From assembly GCA_963965975.1 (NCBI GenBank), contig OZ014411.1:27080249-27144248 (forward strand): a DNA stretch of 64,000 bases, written 5' to 3'. This document shows, piece by piece, positions 46,701 to 55,795 of this stretch. The position numbers were made by a program, and so were the translations under genes. Source of the stretch: Xestospongia bergquistia. Lineage: Eukaryota; Porifera; Demospongiae; Haplosclerida; Petrosiidae. The notes beneath the pieces are model-generated. The model made no database searches. It saw nothing but the letters and a program-made list of their open reading frames with translations, and was not told where the DNA came from. Within the stretch, counting starts at the first letter, position 1. Every line of letters begins with the position of its first letter.

Positions 46701-49700
46701 ACAATTAGTTCTGTCCAGACAAATATATCTGTGATATTGTATGTGTGAGCTCTGTAGCTCACACTACATCATTACTAATATTATGTACTTATTAATGGAA
46801 TAAAACACAGGAAGTATTTTCTAATTTAGACTGGAGTAGTCAAGAGACAACACTAACCATCTATCCATATATGTTATGTATCTATCTACATTCATTCAGA
46901 TATTCAAACATCCATTAATACATCCATTTATTAATCTATCCTTCAATAGATCAATATATTAATCAACATATATACATTTCACAATACAATCATATCATTC
47001 TCTTCTATAAACCATATTCTATCTTAATAACACCATAACAACCCCTGCATGAGGTAAAGAGTTATCACTAATTGATATGACTGGCCATTTTATGTTGTAT
47101 ATGACTTAATACTCCACCATTTGTCCTGGTATTGGACAGACCTGGGGTCAATTACATTGCAATGTAATCTACTATTACTTCAAAATTTTTCTATTACTAT
47201 TATTATTACTGGCTGAATTCATAGTAATATATTACTATTACTATTACTTTGAAGTCTATTACTATTACTATTACTATTACTTCACAACAGGGTTAAGATT
47301 TTGTAATTTGTATTTGTAACATCACTAACATGTCCATTGCATTTTATGGTGATTAGTTTTTGAAATACAGAGTCACTCAGAGAGCACCTGTCAGGTCGGA
47401 AAATACCTTTCTATACCTTGCTAACTGATCAGAGAGTCAAAGAAATATGCTAAATTGCTAACTAACACAACATAGGACTAATAGAGATGTAATATGAAAT
47501 TACATATTACTTTCCCTTCTATTACTATTACTATTACTATTACTATTACACCACTTTTTTCAAACATATATTACTATTACTATTACTATTATTATGAAAA
47601 AATGCAATCGTTACTATTACTATTACTATTACATATAACTACTATTACCCCAGGCCTGGTATTGGAGTACAATGACAAATTATCCAAAGTATAGCTTGGC
47701 TAGTATATTTGAATGTAATCATGTTATCATATGTCATGTTTGTGAGCACAGACATTTGATAGTCAAGAGTACGAGTTTAGATTTAGCTAAGAAACAATGA
47801 TAACGGTGCCAACATGGCTCAGAGATGGACATGAAAATAATCTTAGATTAGTTCGTTGAGGAAACAGAGCAAGTCTATGCACAATAAAATTAAATTTAAA
47901 AGCTTTACAAGCAAACCATTTTTAGCAGGAGCACTATTAAAATTGGATAAACAATGTCAGCACTTTTTAATTTCAGGTCAATATATATCTATGTATGTCA
48001 TAACAATTTTAATTCCTAATTGTTGCTGTGTCTGGATAGACCATTTCTTGTACTAGTACATGTACTTGAGCACAATCAAAAGGGCTGTACATTTGACCAT
48101 TAACATGCTTGAATCAGGGCTTCTTTTAGAAGAATGGGAGCTTTTGCCTATTGACACATTTAATATCCATATTATATTTATGTAAATGTAAACTGATCAG
48201 TACATATATGAGGCTATATATTACATATAAACAAAAGCAGTTAGAGCTCTATTATGACATCATATTTTAAGCAGAGAGTTGCAAGATGGACTTAATATTA
48301 ATTACATGATATGTAACTCATAGTCATATTGGCAGATCAAAGAACAAGACACATTACATCTTTTACCATTAAGCTTTCTCCTTAAGGAAATCATAGAAAT
48401 AGATTTCTAGTTTACTATTTTCCTCACAGTTAGTGATCTATTATTATATAATATTTTAAGCAGAGAGTTGTAAGATGTACTAAATGTAACAAAATATTTT
48501 CTCTAGTTTGATATATAAATATAAGTCAGGTATCAAACTCAATTTAGACAAAGTAAAACTACCTCATACTAGTGTTGTTTTAGTTTACCTTTTTACAATT
48601 TTTGTTAGTTATAGTTAGTTTTTCTGTAAGAGAATTAATTTTAGTTAATTATAGTTAGTATTTCTACCAGTGAAATAATTTTAGTTAGTTATAGTTAGTT
48701 TTTCTGCAGGTGGAATAATTTTAGTTAGTTTCTCTGTTCTAAGAATAATTTTAGTTAATTAGAGTTGAGAAAGTTAAATTTAATACATTTATTATTAGAC
48801 TAAAGGTTTTAGCCTTTTTAGCCTTCTGGGACAACCTTTCACCTCTTAGCCCAATTACTAACTGTAAACAATCATGCATTGCTATAAATAGCTTGACTTT
48901 TTTTGCCTAGTTTCATACAGCTGATGAAGGCCTTTGGCCGAAACGTTCTGTACTTTTTTCAGAATATATTTCTATCACGTTCATAAAGCTCAAATAATCT
49001 TTTTCTTAAAAACATGAATAACGTGATAAATAAACTCCCAACTTCACTAAAGGTGTTGTTTGTTTGTCTTATGAAATATTTCATTCTCTAAGTTTGTATC
49101 TGCCAATTGGTTCTTCTACCACTTGATGCATACTCAATTTTTGAAAAAACTTTCAACTGGTGTTGATGAGGCAGGTATAACGAGAATATCATGAAACATA
49201 TGCGCTAAAGTTACATATAACTTTTCATTTTCTACCCAAAAATCTAATCAGGTAGCTGGTGTAAAATTACTCTTGTATAGCAGTAATAGCACTATAATTA
49301 TTATCTTCCTCTTCTAACCTATTATACATCCAAGGTGAAAGGTATACATGTGATCTTACTGCTCACTTGTATCATTATCGGCTGTATTATCTTCCTCTTC
49401 TAACCTATTATACACCCAAGGTGAAAAGTATACATGTGGTCTTACTGCTCACTGATACATGCCCTATATATGGTTGCATTGAATAGTACCATCTTTAGTT
49501 ATCAATTAACTTATCACTCACAAGTTATCATCTCACACCTTGCTTTATCTTTTACGCAGTTCTGACAGCTATTTATTGAGTATAGGTATCTGTTGTTTTA
49601 CTTCAATACTAAATATACTAGTTTAGTTTTTGCCATTATTACATTAATATAGTTAGTTTTAGTTTGTTTTCTTGGTGTCCAAAAACGTTTAGTTAGTTTT

Positions 49701-51233
49701 AGTTAGTTAATTGTCAGATGAAAAATATTTAGTTAGTTATAGTTAGTTAAGTAAAAGTCAAATATGCTAAACTAAATGGGTTTTAGTTTTAGTTATAGTT
49801 AACATAAACAACACTACCTCATACCTATACAAGAAAGGACATTTAGTGACTTAAATCCAATATCTTAATAATGATGACATGATATGTAACTCATAGTTAT
49901 AATGGCAGATCAAATAATAAGACACACTACAACATATACCTTTAAGTTCTCATATTAAGGAAATCAACATCTAATACAAGACTTTCTGATCAGTTTTAGG
50001 TTTAATATTCAGTATTTTCTACTAATACATTTTAATGACCTTTATATATTATCTGTCCAATGTAAATAGACAGTATCTACAATATCAGAGAAGTGGTAGT
50101 ATTAACTAAAGTCAAGTGTACATACTATTACATAATGTTACATAATACAATAGGTATATTCAAACAGTAATTATTTTTATCTAACACTTACATTATTAGT
50201 TAAGTTTGGGTCTGCATCTGCTTTTAGTAACTCAGACGTCACAATAGGATATCCCATACTAGCTGCTAAATGTAGAGGAGTCAATTGGTCCTAAATGAAA
50301 AATATAAGATAATGTTATTTACTTAATAATCAATTACTGCTATATTTATAATGTTATTTACTTAATAATCAATTACTGCTATATTTTACACATGATAATA
50401 ATCCATTAAAGATAAAATTAGTATGATATCATAACTGACACTATGTAGTCACATTATGATAGTACATTACTTCATTATAACATTAACTGAACTGTATCTG
50501 AGACAATGTGAGTTTATAGATGAACTTAGAGTCAACACAAGTACTAAGATCAGTTGTAACTAACAATTAACTGGTTTTTTATGTTTATGCGAAGATAATT
50601 AACTAGATCTATATTTCATTATATGATTATATCTTATTGTCTGTATACTATACTACAAATATTATAAACTGTTTGAGTTATAGAGTTATTATAATGAGAT
50701 ATTGTAAGTATTTGTTAACGTAGTTTGGTATTAATAACATATTCAATATACTAGTATAAACACTGTATAACATATTATTATGCATGATATATCTACTGAT
50801 AGTTTGATAGTAATTCTGTTAAGATTGTGTTGATGAGCTATTAATATTGGCTCATTACTTGTATACTATCTTCAAACGATACACTTATGTGTGTGTGTGT
50901 CACTACTATATATTATCAATATGATATGATTACTTTTATTAACTTACAATGTCAGGATTATGATAATTTGGATTTCCTCCTCTTTTTAATGCTCTTTTTA
51001 CATTATTAACATCTCCTTCATATGCTGCATACCACAACTCCACATTCTTTTATAAAGATAATGATCATATATATAACATATTGCAGCATATAATAATTAT
51101 ATAAATCAATTCTTACAATTATAACTCTACTAGGTAGATATCATATCTACAATAATAATACTGATATGTAAATAGTATCACATAATATGATATAACAATA
51201 GAAATGACTTACTAGCTCATCTTGATAGGACAT
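31801..51233 (-). CDS. Gene B: ankyrin - Roc-like GTPase - COR-like - death domain protein (7 coding exons)
   Basis: Coding exons, 5' to 3': 51233-51213, 51046-50948, 50290-50192, 45511-45413, 39030-38847, 35709-33631, 32129-31801. Phases agree at every junction and the sum is 2910 nt, or 969 aa plus stop. Layout: four ankyrin repeats (about residues 8-150), P-loop from residue 193, DSGGQ at about 348, COR-like region, Cys/His cluster and death domain. It is paralogous to gene A with one ankyrin exon fewer, and the death domain ends within a few residues. Introns are crowded with hAT and LTR insertions, yet all splice sites and the frame are intact, so it is probably functional. Role inferred as for gene A: a kinase-less DAPK-like signalling protein. 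Confidence 0.85.
32130..33630 (-). other. Gene B intron containing the A/C recombination switch
   Basis: The first few tens of bases next to the death-domain exon match gene C (59969 onward). From about 32440 to 33600 the intron matches gene A (1650-2500). The switch must lie at about 32160-32440. No gene is seen inside. Confidence 0.65.
33631..35709 (-). CDS. Gene B large exon: Roc-like GTPase, COR-like region, Cys/His cluster
   Basis: 2079 nt, phase 1 in and out (donor GATG|GTAAAT). It has the same elements as gene [37 protein letters not shown], the [24 protein letters not shown]-like block, and a cluster CSVC...HLC...CC. It is seven residues longer than A, in the serine/acidic insert between P-loop and DSGGQ (which includes [19 protein letters not shown]). 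Protein identity to A is about 90%, to C about 60-65%. Confidence 0.87.
36712..37157 (+). other. Unrecognised exon-like fragments on the plus strand
   Basis: Two open stretches look like neighbouring exons. One is at about 36712-36835 after an AG (encoding ...[20 protein letters not shown]... and [17 protein letters not shown]). The other is at about 36949-37157, between TTATTCAG and GTAAGTG, encoding [19 protein letters not shown] and [19 protein letters not shown]. The amino-acid composition is protein-like, but no family is recognised. It may be a piece of another host gene or transposon captured in the intron; it is antisense to gene B. Confidence 0.3.
37729..37757. repeat. (AT)n microsatellite
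   Basis: About 29 bases of AT dinucleotides in a gene B intron. Confidence 0.9.
38370..38723 (-). mobile_element. LINE debris
   Basis: A stretch matching the [11 protein letters not shown]-type end of the endonuclease (38410-38370) is shared with the LINE relic at 7290-7330 in gene A. The adjacent 90-codon frame is probably a further decayed part. Dead. Confidence 0.45.
38847..39030 (-). CDS. Gene B exon: fourth ankyrin repeat plus linker
   Basis: 184 nt, phase 0 in and phase 1 out, between TTATAG and G|GTATG. It encodes [31 protein letters not shown] and a 28-residue linker to the GTPase. Same length and phases as gene A 11427-11610. Confidence 0.88.
39031..39499 (-). other. Gene B intron, left of the LTR element
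   Basis: AT-rich intron sequence; the first 200 bases match gene A 11611-11800. No gene is seen. Confidence 0.65.
39500..39754 (+). repeat. 5' LTR of the old element
   Basis: About 255 bases, diverged partner of 42213-42437; both contain TATAAATATG near the start and end in TACAACA. Confidence 0.65.
42213..42437 (+). repeat. 3' LTR of the old element
   Basis: 225 bases from TGTTGTAAAG to GGTTACAACA. The last 75 bases and the following flank recur in gene A at 12767 onward. Confidence 0.68.
42438..43471 (-). other. Gene B intron between the two insertions
   Basis: Intron sequence matching gene A about 12840-13440, with one internal stretch (about 42820-43250) absent from A or strongly diverged. 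No gene is supported. Confidence 0.6.
43480..45210 (+). mobile_element. hAT (ZBED-type) DNA transposon with internal inversion
   Basis: The inverted ends TAGGGCTGGGCGGTAT (43480-43495) and ATACTGCCCAGCCCTA (45195-45210) differ by one base. An exact 8-base target duplication CTTATTTG flanks them (43472-43479, 45211-45218). Plus strand: a BED zinc finger (about 43720-43895, CRMC...HLQANH) is followed by the transposase core ([20 protein letters not shown], to about 44490). The next segment ([35 protein letters not shown], about 44495-44815) reads on the minus strand. The remainder ([27 protein letters not shown]) is again on the plus strand. Frameshifts and stops show it is inactive. Gene A has the empty site. 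Confidence 0.92.
45413..45511 (-). CDS. Gene B exon: third ankyrin repeat
   Basis: 99 nt, phase 0, between ATTTAG and GTAATA. It encodes [20 protein letters not shown] then [13 protein letters not shown]. It differs from the gene A exon 13654-13752 at only a few residues, mostly at the surface turn positions. Confidence 0.88.
45512..47136 (-). other. Gene B intron, segment shared with gene A
   Basis: Matches gene A about 13753-15420, including the TIR element at 46012. About 46590-46790 is not found in A. No gene is seen. Confidence 0.65.
46012..46364. mobile_element. TIR element (GCCTNGTACCCAGG family), copy 3
   Basis: Left end GCCTTGTACCCAGG, right end CCTGGGTATGAGGC, flanked by TTA and TAA. 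It is the positional counterpart of the gene A copy at 14295-14865 but shorter (353 bp). The insertion therefore predates the A/B duplication. Confidence 0.65.
47137..47658. mobile_element. hAT-type MITE built from ATTACT repeats
   Basis: 522 bp with ends CAGACCTGGGGT / ACCCCAGGCCTG and an exact 8-base target duplication GTATTGGA (47129-47136, 47659-47666). The interior is largely tandem CTATTA units in both halves. There is no coding capacity. Gene A carries the uninterrupted site at about 15420-15430. Confidence 0.88.
47667..48569 (-). other. Gene B intron
   Basis: Matches gene A 15435-15900. It contains a decayed copy of the GTTTCATTTAGA element at about 48118-48240 (AGAAGAATGGGAGC, GAGGCTATATATTACA). 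No gene is seen. Confidence 0.6.
48921..48977 (+). other. Hammerhead-ribozyme-like core motif (candidate)
   Basis: The plus strand reads CTGATGA, then AGGCC-TTT-GGCC (a four-pair hairpin), then GAAAC. This is the conserved hammerhead core order CUGAUGA - stem II - GAAA. The next bases GTTCTG...CAGAAT can form a stem III-like hairpin. One extra A lies before stem II, and I could not find a convincing stem I. Penelope-like elements and retrozymes of animals are known to carry such ribozymes; function here is unproven. Confidence 0.3.
49299..49455. repeat. Tandem duplication, about 87-base unit
   Basis: The unit TTATCTTCCTCTTCTAACC...ACTGCTCACT occurs twice in direct succession with few differences, inside the hAT-like element. 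Confidence 0.85.
49825..50191 (-). other. Gene B intron next to second ankyrin exon
   Basis: Matches gene A 16620-16841 in its last 250 bases. No gene is seen. Confidence 0.65.
50192..50290 (-). CDS. Gene B exon: second ankyrin repeat
   Basis: 99 nt, phase 0, between TTTAG and GTAAGT. It encodes [20 protein letters not shown] then [13 protein letters not shown]. It starts like gene A 22818-22916 (DQ-TPLH) and continues more like 16842-16940. It thus represents the single ancestral exon that doubled in A, or a fusion of the two. Confidence 0.87.
50291..50947 (-). other. Gene B intron
   Basis: 657 bp; a 40-base local duplication at about 50308-50385 and a short GT run near 50890. Nothing else is recognised. 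Confidence 0.65.
50948..51046 (-). CDS. Gene B exon: first ankyrin-like repeat
   Basis: 99 nt, phase 0, between AAAAG and GTAAGT. It encodes [20 protein letters not shown] then [13 protein letters not shown], a capping ankyrin repeat. Counterpart of gene A 25260-25355, with one extra codon. Confidence 0.86.
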
Positions 51234-51259
51234 ATTTAAGTCTGTACTGTTCTAAGGAC
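51213..51259 (-). CDS. Gene B first coding exon (MSYQDEL)
   Basis: The acceptor GTACAG is followed by a short 5'UTR part (51259-51234), ATG at 51233 and seven codons to the donor GTAAGT. The arrangement is identical to gene A. Confidence 0.8.
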
Positions 51260-51329
51260 CTGTACATAAACAAGAAATAATTGTAGTAATTAAGTGGGAA
51301 TGTACTGACTGTATAAACTATTACTATAT

Positions 51330-52385
51330 GTGAGTAACAAAACTTGTCAATTACAAGATAAAATGTTATACAGAACATAAAAATTGATTCATGTAGTTAC
51401 AGTAAAACTCAATATGTCCAAACCACAACCATAATAATTGGTACACCAGTAATATTAAATAAGTGATGTATCTATCTATCAATGAGCCCTTTTTGTATCC
51501 TCTAAAATTACATATCCTGGATGTAACCATATGATTACTATAAATAGTAACACATGATCACATTTAAGTTTATTAGTAAATGTTTAGGATATAGGGAATA
51601 ATGAAAAGTGGAATGATGTAATCTCGATACTGGTTACATTCAGAAACAGGTAAATGTGACATAATTTACTTTCTCCTTTCCTTTCTTTTCTCTTACTACT
51701 ACAAGGACTGTGTTTATCATTTTACAACAACTTGCAAGGCTTCAGTTGTATAATCTTGTTACAAGGCTACTCAATCAAGTAGTCATGCCTTTCTCCTAAC
51801 TCATACAAAACAGGCTTGTTACAAATTTAGACTACATTAGTGCTAAAGGTATGCCATATCAGACTTAATTTTCATTTATATATAGGTATGGGGATGTGAC
51901 TAGGGTTGGGTCTGGATCATGAGACTACTCTGTTCTATGTTAGTCTGATGTTGCTAACACTTCACTAAGAAAGGAAAAGTCTAAGGACAAACACATACAG
52001 GATTAGTACAGCAGGAATATAGGTTATGAATACAAACACATATCAACCTTTACTAACTAGCATTGCCTCATGTCATGTACTATTTTAAGAGCAGACTTTA
52101 TTAGGCATTGCCTACTAACATGGAGTAGATGTTAAGTGAAAAGGAGGAGCTTGTAAGTGCATAAGACATTTCTGTGGTCTGAAAGATTTTTGAAGGCTGT
52201 ACAAGTCCTATATGCACTTGTTCCCAGATCCTTCCACTACTACTATATTTAGTATAGGTAATAAATGTAACATATAATGTATTAGTATTTAAATAGTAAC
52301 TTGAGTTATTGGACCGAGTACATATAGTAACATGTAATGTTTCAGTAAATACAGTTTATCAGGTACACTGACATATTAATAATAC
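51330..52385. repeat. Gene B first-intron block duplicated in unit A
   Basis: Near-identical to 27940-28681 plus 29667-29983. It includes the empty target site (about 52069-52075) of the P-like element found in A. The short frames in it are not conserved as coding and are taken as non-genic. Confidence 0.85.
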
Positions 52386-52389
52386 TTAC

Positions 52390-52460
52390 CACGTTTTATT
52401 GAGTAAGGAAGACTATACTGTAATGAATAATGTCCTAATCTTGAAGACTACTGTATATCT
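52390..52460 (-). other. Gene B leader exon, copy 1
   Basis: Conserved untranslated exon ending CGTG|GTAAGT (donor 52389-52384), like gene A 27503-27575. A GATAAAC box lies about 100 bases upstream of the donor (52491-52496). Presumably spliced to 51259. The 5' end is estimated. Confidence 0.5.
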
Positions 52461-52610
52461 TAGCCTTGAGAAACTGGTTGTTTATCACAAAGAGATACGC
52501 CCACTGCTTAAAATGTAAGGAATTCTAATTAGCCTTGAGCAGCCCCACCTTTATCCTAATTAGAGGCGTTGTTCCAACATTGCCAGTAAAATTCCCCAAA
52601 TCATTAAACA

Positions 52611-52648
52611 TAATTGCAATTATGCAATTATGCAATTATGCAATTATT
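52611..52648. repeat. Four tandem TGCAATTAT units
   Basis: A 9-base unit repeated about four times upstream of gene B. Confidence 0.9.
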
Positions 52649-52761
52649 ATCATATTTGCATGTAATTGCATAGATGACATCTATACTTGGGGTATTAGAA
52701 ATAGGATATATAGTAACATGTGACAATTTACTTCATTCATTATACTGATATGTTAATAATA

Positions 52762-52835
52762 CTTATCAAGTTTTGTAAATAAGACTTATGTACTATGATA
52801 AATGATGTCCTAACCTTTAGCCTTAACAAACTGAT
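52762..52835 (-). other. Gene B leader exon, copy 2 (decayed)
   Basis: Matches the other leader copies (AAATGATGTCCTAACC on the plus strand), but the donor position reads ATAAGT instead of GTAAGT, so it is probably not spliced. A TATATAC box lies near 52842-52848. Confidence 0.45.
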
Positions 52836-53452
52836 TGTCAGTATATACTTTCTTCTAAAACATTAAGAGATATGCCCATTACTTAAATGCCAGTAATTCT
52901 AATTGTCTGGAGCAGCCCCACCCTTACTATGTTGAGTGGCCAAGAGTAAGTCCAGAGATGACATATTAACTTGGCATTTGAGTGGGCAGAAGTAAGTCCA
53001 TATTGTTGTTTAACCTCACACCACAATCAACATATTAATATCCCCTCCCTTCATGAATAGACATGATAAGTCTGTAAATACCTGTTGTGCCTAAACAGAA
53101 AATTAGTTTTTAACTGACCAGCATTTATTAATTGCCAATAATTGACAGTTTACTGTTAATTTACATCATGTTTATATGTACATAAAGGTTACATTAAATA
53201 GTAATTGTTTATTAGAATTCTTCATGAGATGACTCATATTGTCCTTAATATGGTAATATCTGGTATGTCTCCATTTCCACTTGTTCCCAGATCCTTCCAC
53301 TACTACTATATTTAGTATAGGTAATAAATGTAACATATAATATATTAGTATTTAAATAGTAACTTGAGTTATTGGACCGAGTACATATAGTAACATGTAA
53401 TGTTTCAGTAAATACAGTTTATCAGGTACACTGACATATTAATAATACTTAC

Positions 53453-53525
53453 CACGTTTTGTTGAGTAAGAAATACTATACTGTAATAAATAATGTCTTA
53501 ATCTTGAAGACTACTGTATATCCTT
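53453..53525 (-). other. Gene B leader exon, copy 3
   Basis: Intact donor CGTG|GTAAGT (53452-53447) with a GATAAAAG box at 53561-53568. The surrounding 200 bases (53281-53480) are nearly identical to 52206-52405, showing a tandem duplication of about 1.07 kb. It may act as an alternative, distal first exon. Confidence 0.5.
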
Positions 53526-53569
53526 CTAGCTTTGACTAACTGGTTGTCAGTACCTTCTTCCTTTTATCA

Positions 53570-54144
53570 CTAAGACTGCTCCTGATAATCACTTAATATG
53601 TTTATAATGGGTGTGTTCTTTCATTAATTATGATATGACATTTTTAAATATGAAGAGTGCAGTAAGAATTGTTATTGTCAATAACATAATGATATAAACA
53701 TACCCTTAGCTACATTATACTACATATGCTTGATAAAAGATTGAAGAGCCTCTGCATGCAGGAGGGGGCTATGGTGATACAGCAAACAGATATCTACAAT
53801 CAACTGAACTGCATTGACAAAACTAATATGAAACATAATTCATATTTTATAGAATTCATTCCACACTGGTCTCTAGGTGATCAGAAAGACGTCCAACAGC
53901 CAATGAGATAACTGGAATGGAGTCCTTGACAGATTACAATTGGTTGAAGTGAGCAAGGTTGTTTCAATATTCTAACTGGAGATCTCATCAGCCGACACAC
54001 AAAGTCCTAGATTACTGTATTCATCCTTCAGTAAGCTAGTAAGATAGGGCATCCCACTGTTAAAATTAACATGACAGCATGTCGATGGTAGCCATAGGTA
54101 GCCACACCTATGAGTATATAGCCGTATCTTTCCTTTAAATAATT
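53570..54144. other. Intergenic upstream of gene B
   Basis: No gene, repeat or signal recognised apart from a 61-codon plus-strand frame (53726-53911) without support. Confidence 0.6.
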
Positions 54145-54357
54145 GTTGAAATGTCTTAGGCAGAGGGTAATAGATATGAAAGCTAACTCATTGCAATTGG
54201 CTGTTGCTATGGACTACTTAGATATATTTTGATTGGTTGTTGTATTGTATATATAGCTTTGTTTTGTTTGTTGATTTTTAGTATTGGTAATTCTCCAGAC
54301 AAACAAAGTCTGAAATGTTCTTTCATATCTATTACCCCTCTGCCTAAGACTTTTCAG
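54145..54357. mobile_element. Fold-back element with about 37-base inverted arms
   Basis: The left arm (TCTTAGGCAGAGGGTAATAG then ATATGAAAG) and right arm (CTTTCATATCTATTACCCCT then CTGCCTAAG) are inverted copies about 140 bases apart. The right arm recurs at 1-66 behind gene A, where the left arm is beyond the window edge. Non-coding. Confidence 0.7.
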
Positions 54358-55795
54358 CAAAAGACAATTCTTTTATGTAAAATTAAAAGTTGATTTAAAG
54401 ATAATTTTTCCATGTTCTAATCGTTCATTAGAACTTGTCATACATGTGATTCTGCTATGGAAAAGCTGAGAGAAGAAATTATGTTTGTAAGGAACGTGTA
54501 AAGTAAAGGAACTCGAGTAAAATATCCACAGCTACTTTGTCTCAAATGAGACAAATAATTAATGATTAATGTGCATATTAAAACTATGTAATAATGATTT
54601 ATGCTAGTAAATAAGTAATTAATTCAATTAATTTCTCCTTCCACTAGTAGTTGCAATATGTATTTGCTTTATTAATTTTAATGTACAATGTTGCTTAGAC
54701 TATAGTGTATAAACATATTGAAGAATGTATAGTTTTAGACTACTTATTAGGTAATATTATCACCTCATCTTTGAAAGTAGACCAATGCCCACTTACAAAT
54801 TAAAGCCATAAGATGAATTCATAGCATTCAGTGAAGGAGATGATTATATATAGATTTTCCAAAAATCATTAATCTTTGGGATAGTAACAAATCATCTATA
54901 TATATTATATTTGATGAGTGCTTATGTTGAAAGCATTCTCTAAGTAAAAATGCTAAAATAAAAACATCACTTCGCAAAGAAAAGATAATTGAAAAAAAAA
55001 ATTAATTAATAAGAAACATCTCACCTCATCTTTGAAAGTAGACCAATGCCCACTTACAAATTAAAACCATAAGATGAATTCATAGCATTCAGTAAAGGAG
55101 ATGATTATATATTACTTTACTTTGACCTGGCCTTCCTTGATCGCTTTATGTATAACACCAGAATAATCTATTAAAAAAGAAAAGAAAATTAATTTAAATA
55201 AATACAATAAACATGTTGGTATTCCTATTAAATGTAGTTATAATATATAAAGTTAGTATGTGTGATTAGTAAATTGGATAGAACACATAGTTATAAGGAT
55301 TGCAGTTGACATTTCTTTTAATTTATAAGAGAATTAATTTGAATGTAATATAAGTAAGTTTCTAATGCTGCCTGATAATACCTAATGAAAAGCCTATGAA
55401 CTAATAAAGTAAGGGTGAAGTATACTTTTACAAATACTATACAAAATACATTACAATCATAATGAAATGATGTAAACCAAACACAAATTATTAACAATTT
55501 TAGATATAAAGATATTACATTAAGTTATAATAATGAGTAATAATACTTTAAGAATAAGAGTATAACAATAAAAAATAACCAACTAATTGTTGTAATGAAA
55601 ACATTGACAACATTTTAATGTCTTCACATATAATGTTATGTTAGCTCTATGTGGCAGGCAAAGGTCATGTCACAGGTTAAAGGTTAAACAATTATCACAT
55701 AATAAGCTTACTTTAAAAGTCTGCCTAGAATGATCCGATTAAGGGTAAGTTAACAAGTTGAATTACTGAATTAATATAATTACATTAATGACAGA
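54358..55795 (-). pseudogene. Gutted fourth gene copy (D)
   Basis: 54358-55010 matches the gene A 3' flank (66-720). 55113-55167 matches the first 55 bases of the GTPase exon (D-YSGVIHKAIKEGQVKVK), with its acceptor ATAG. 55168-55795 matches the intron upstream of that exon in gene A (4615-5250). Everything between, i.e. the rest of the GTPase exon, the intron and the death-domain exon, is gone. A block of about 90 bases (54764-54856) is repeated at 55020-55112, right at the joint. The frame stops immediately after the remnant, so this is a pseudogene. Confidence 0.8.
54764..55112. repeat. Direct repeat pair at the copy D deletion joint
   Basis: About 90 bases (starting TCACCTCATCTTTGAAAGTA) occur at 54764-54856 and again at 55020-55112, with few differences. 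The second copy abuts the exon remnant. Confidence 0.85.

Larger units (their letters stand above)
48570..49816. mobile_element. hAT-like non-autonomous element with TTAGTTAG subterminal repeats
   Basis: Ends TAGTGTTGTTTTAGTT and AACATAAACAACACTA are inverted, and the exact 8-base target duplication CCTCATAC lies on both sides (48562-48569, 49817-49824). The TAGTG start and 8-base duplication fit hAT. Clusters of TTAGTTAGTTATAGTTAG units lie inside both ends (about 48600-48770 and 49620-49800). No transposase is recognised. The interior holds a hammerhead-like motif and a small tandem duplication. Confidence 0.8.

Noticed and set aside
48600-49800. CRISPR-like or satellite array suggested by TTAGTTAG clusters
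   Set aside because: Spacing is irregular, there are no unique spacers, and the clusters belong to the ends of a hAT-like element in a eukaryotic intron.
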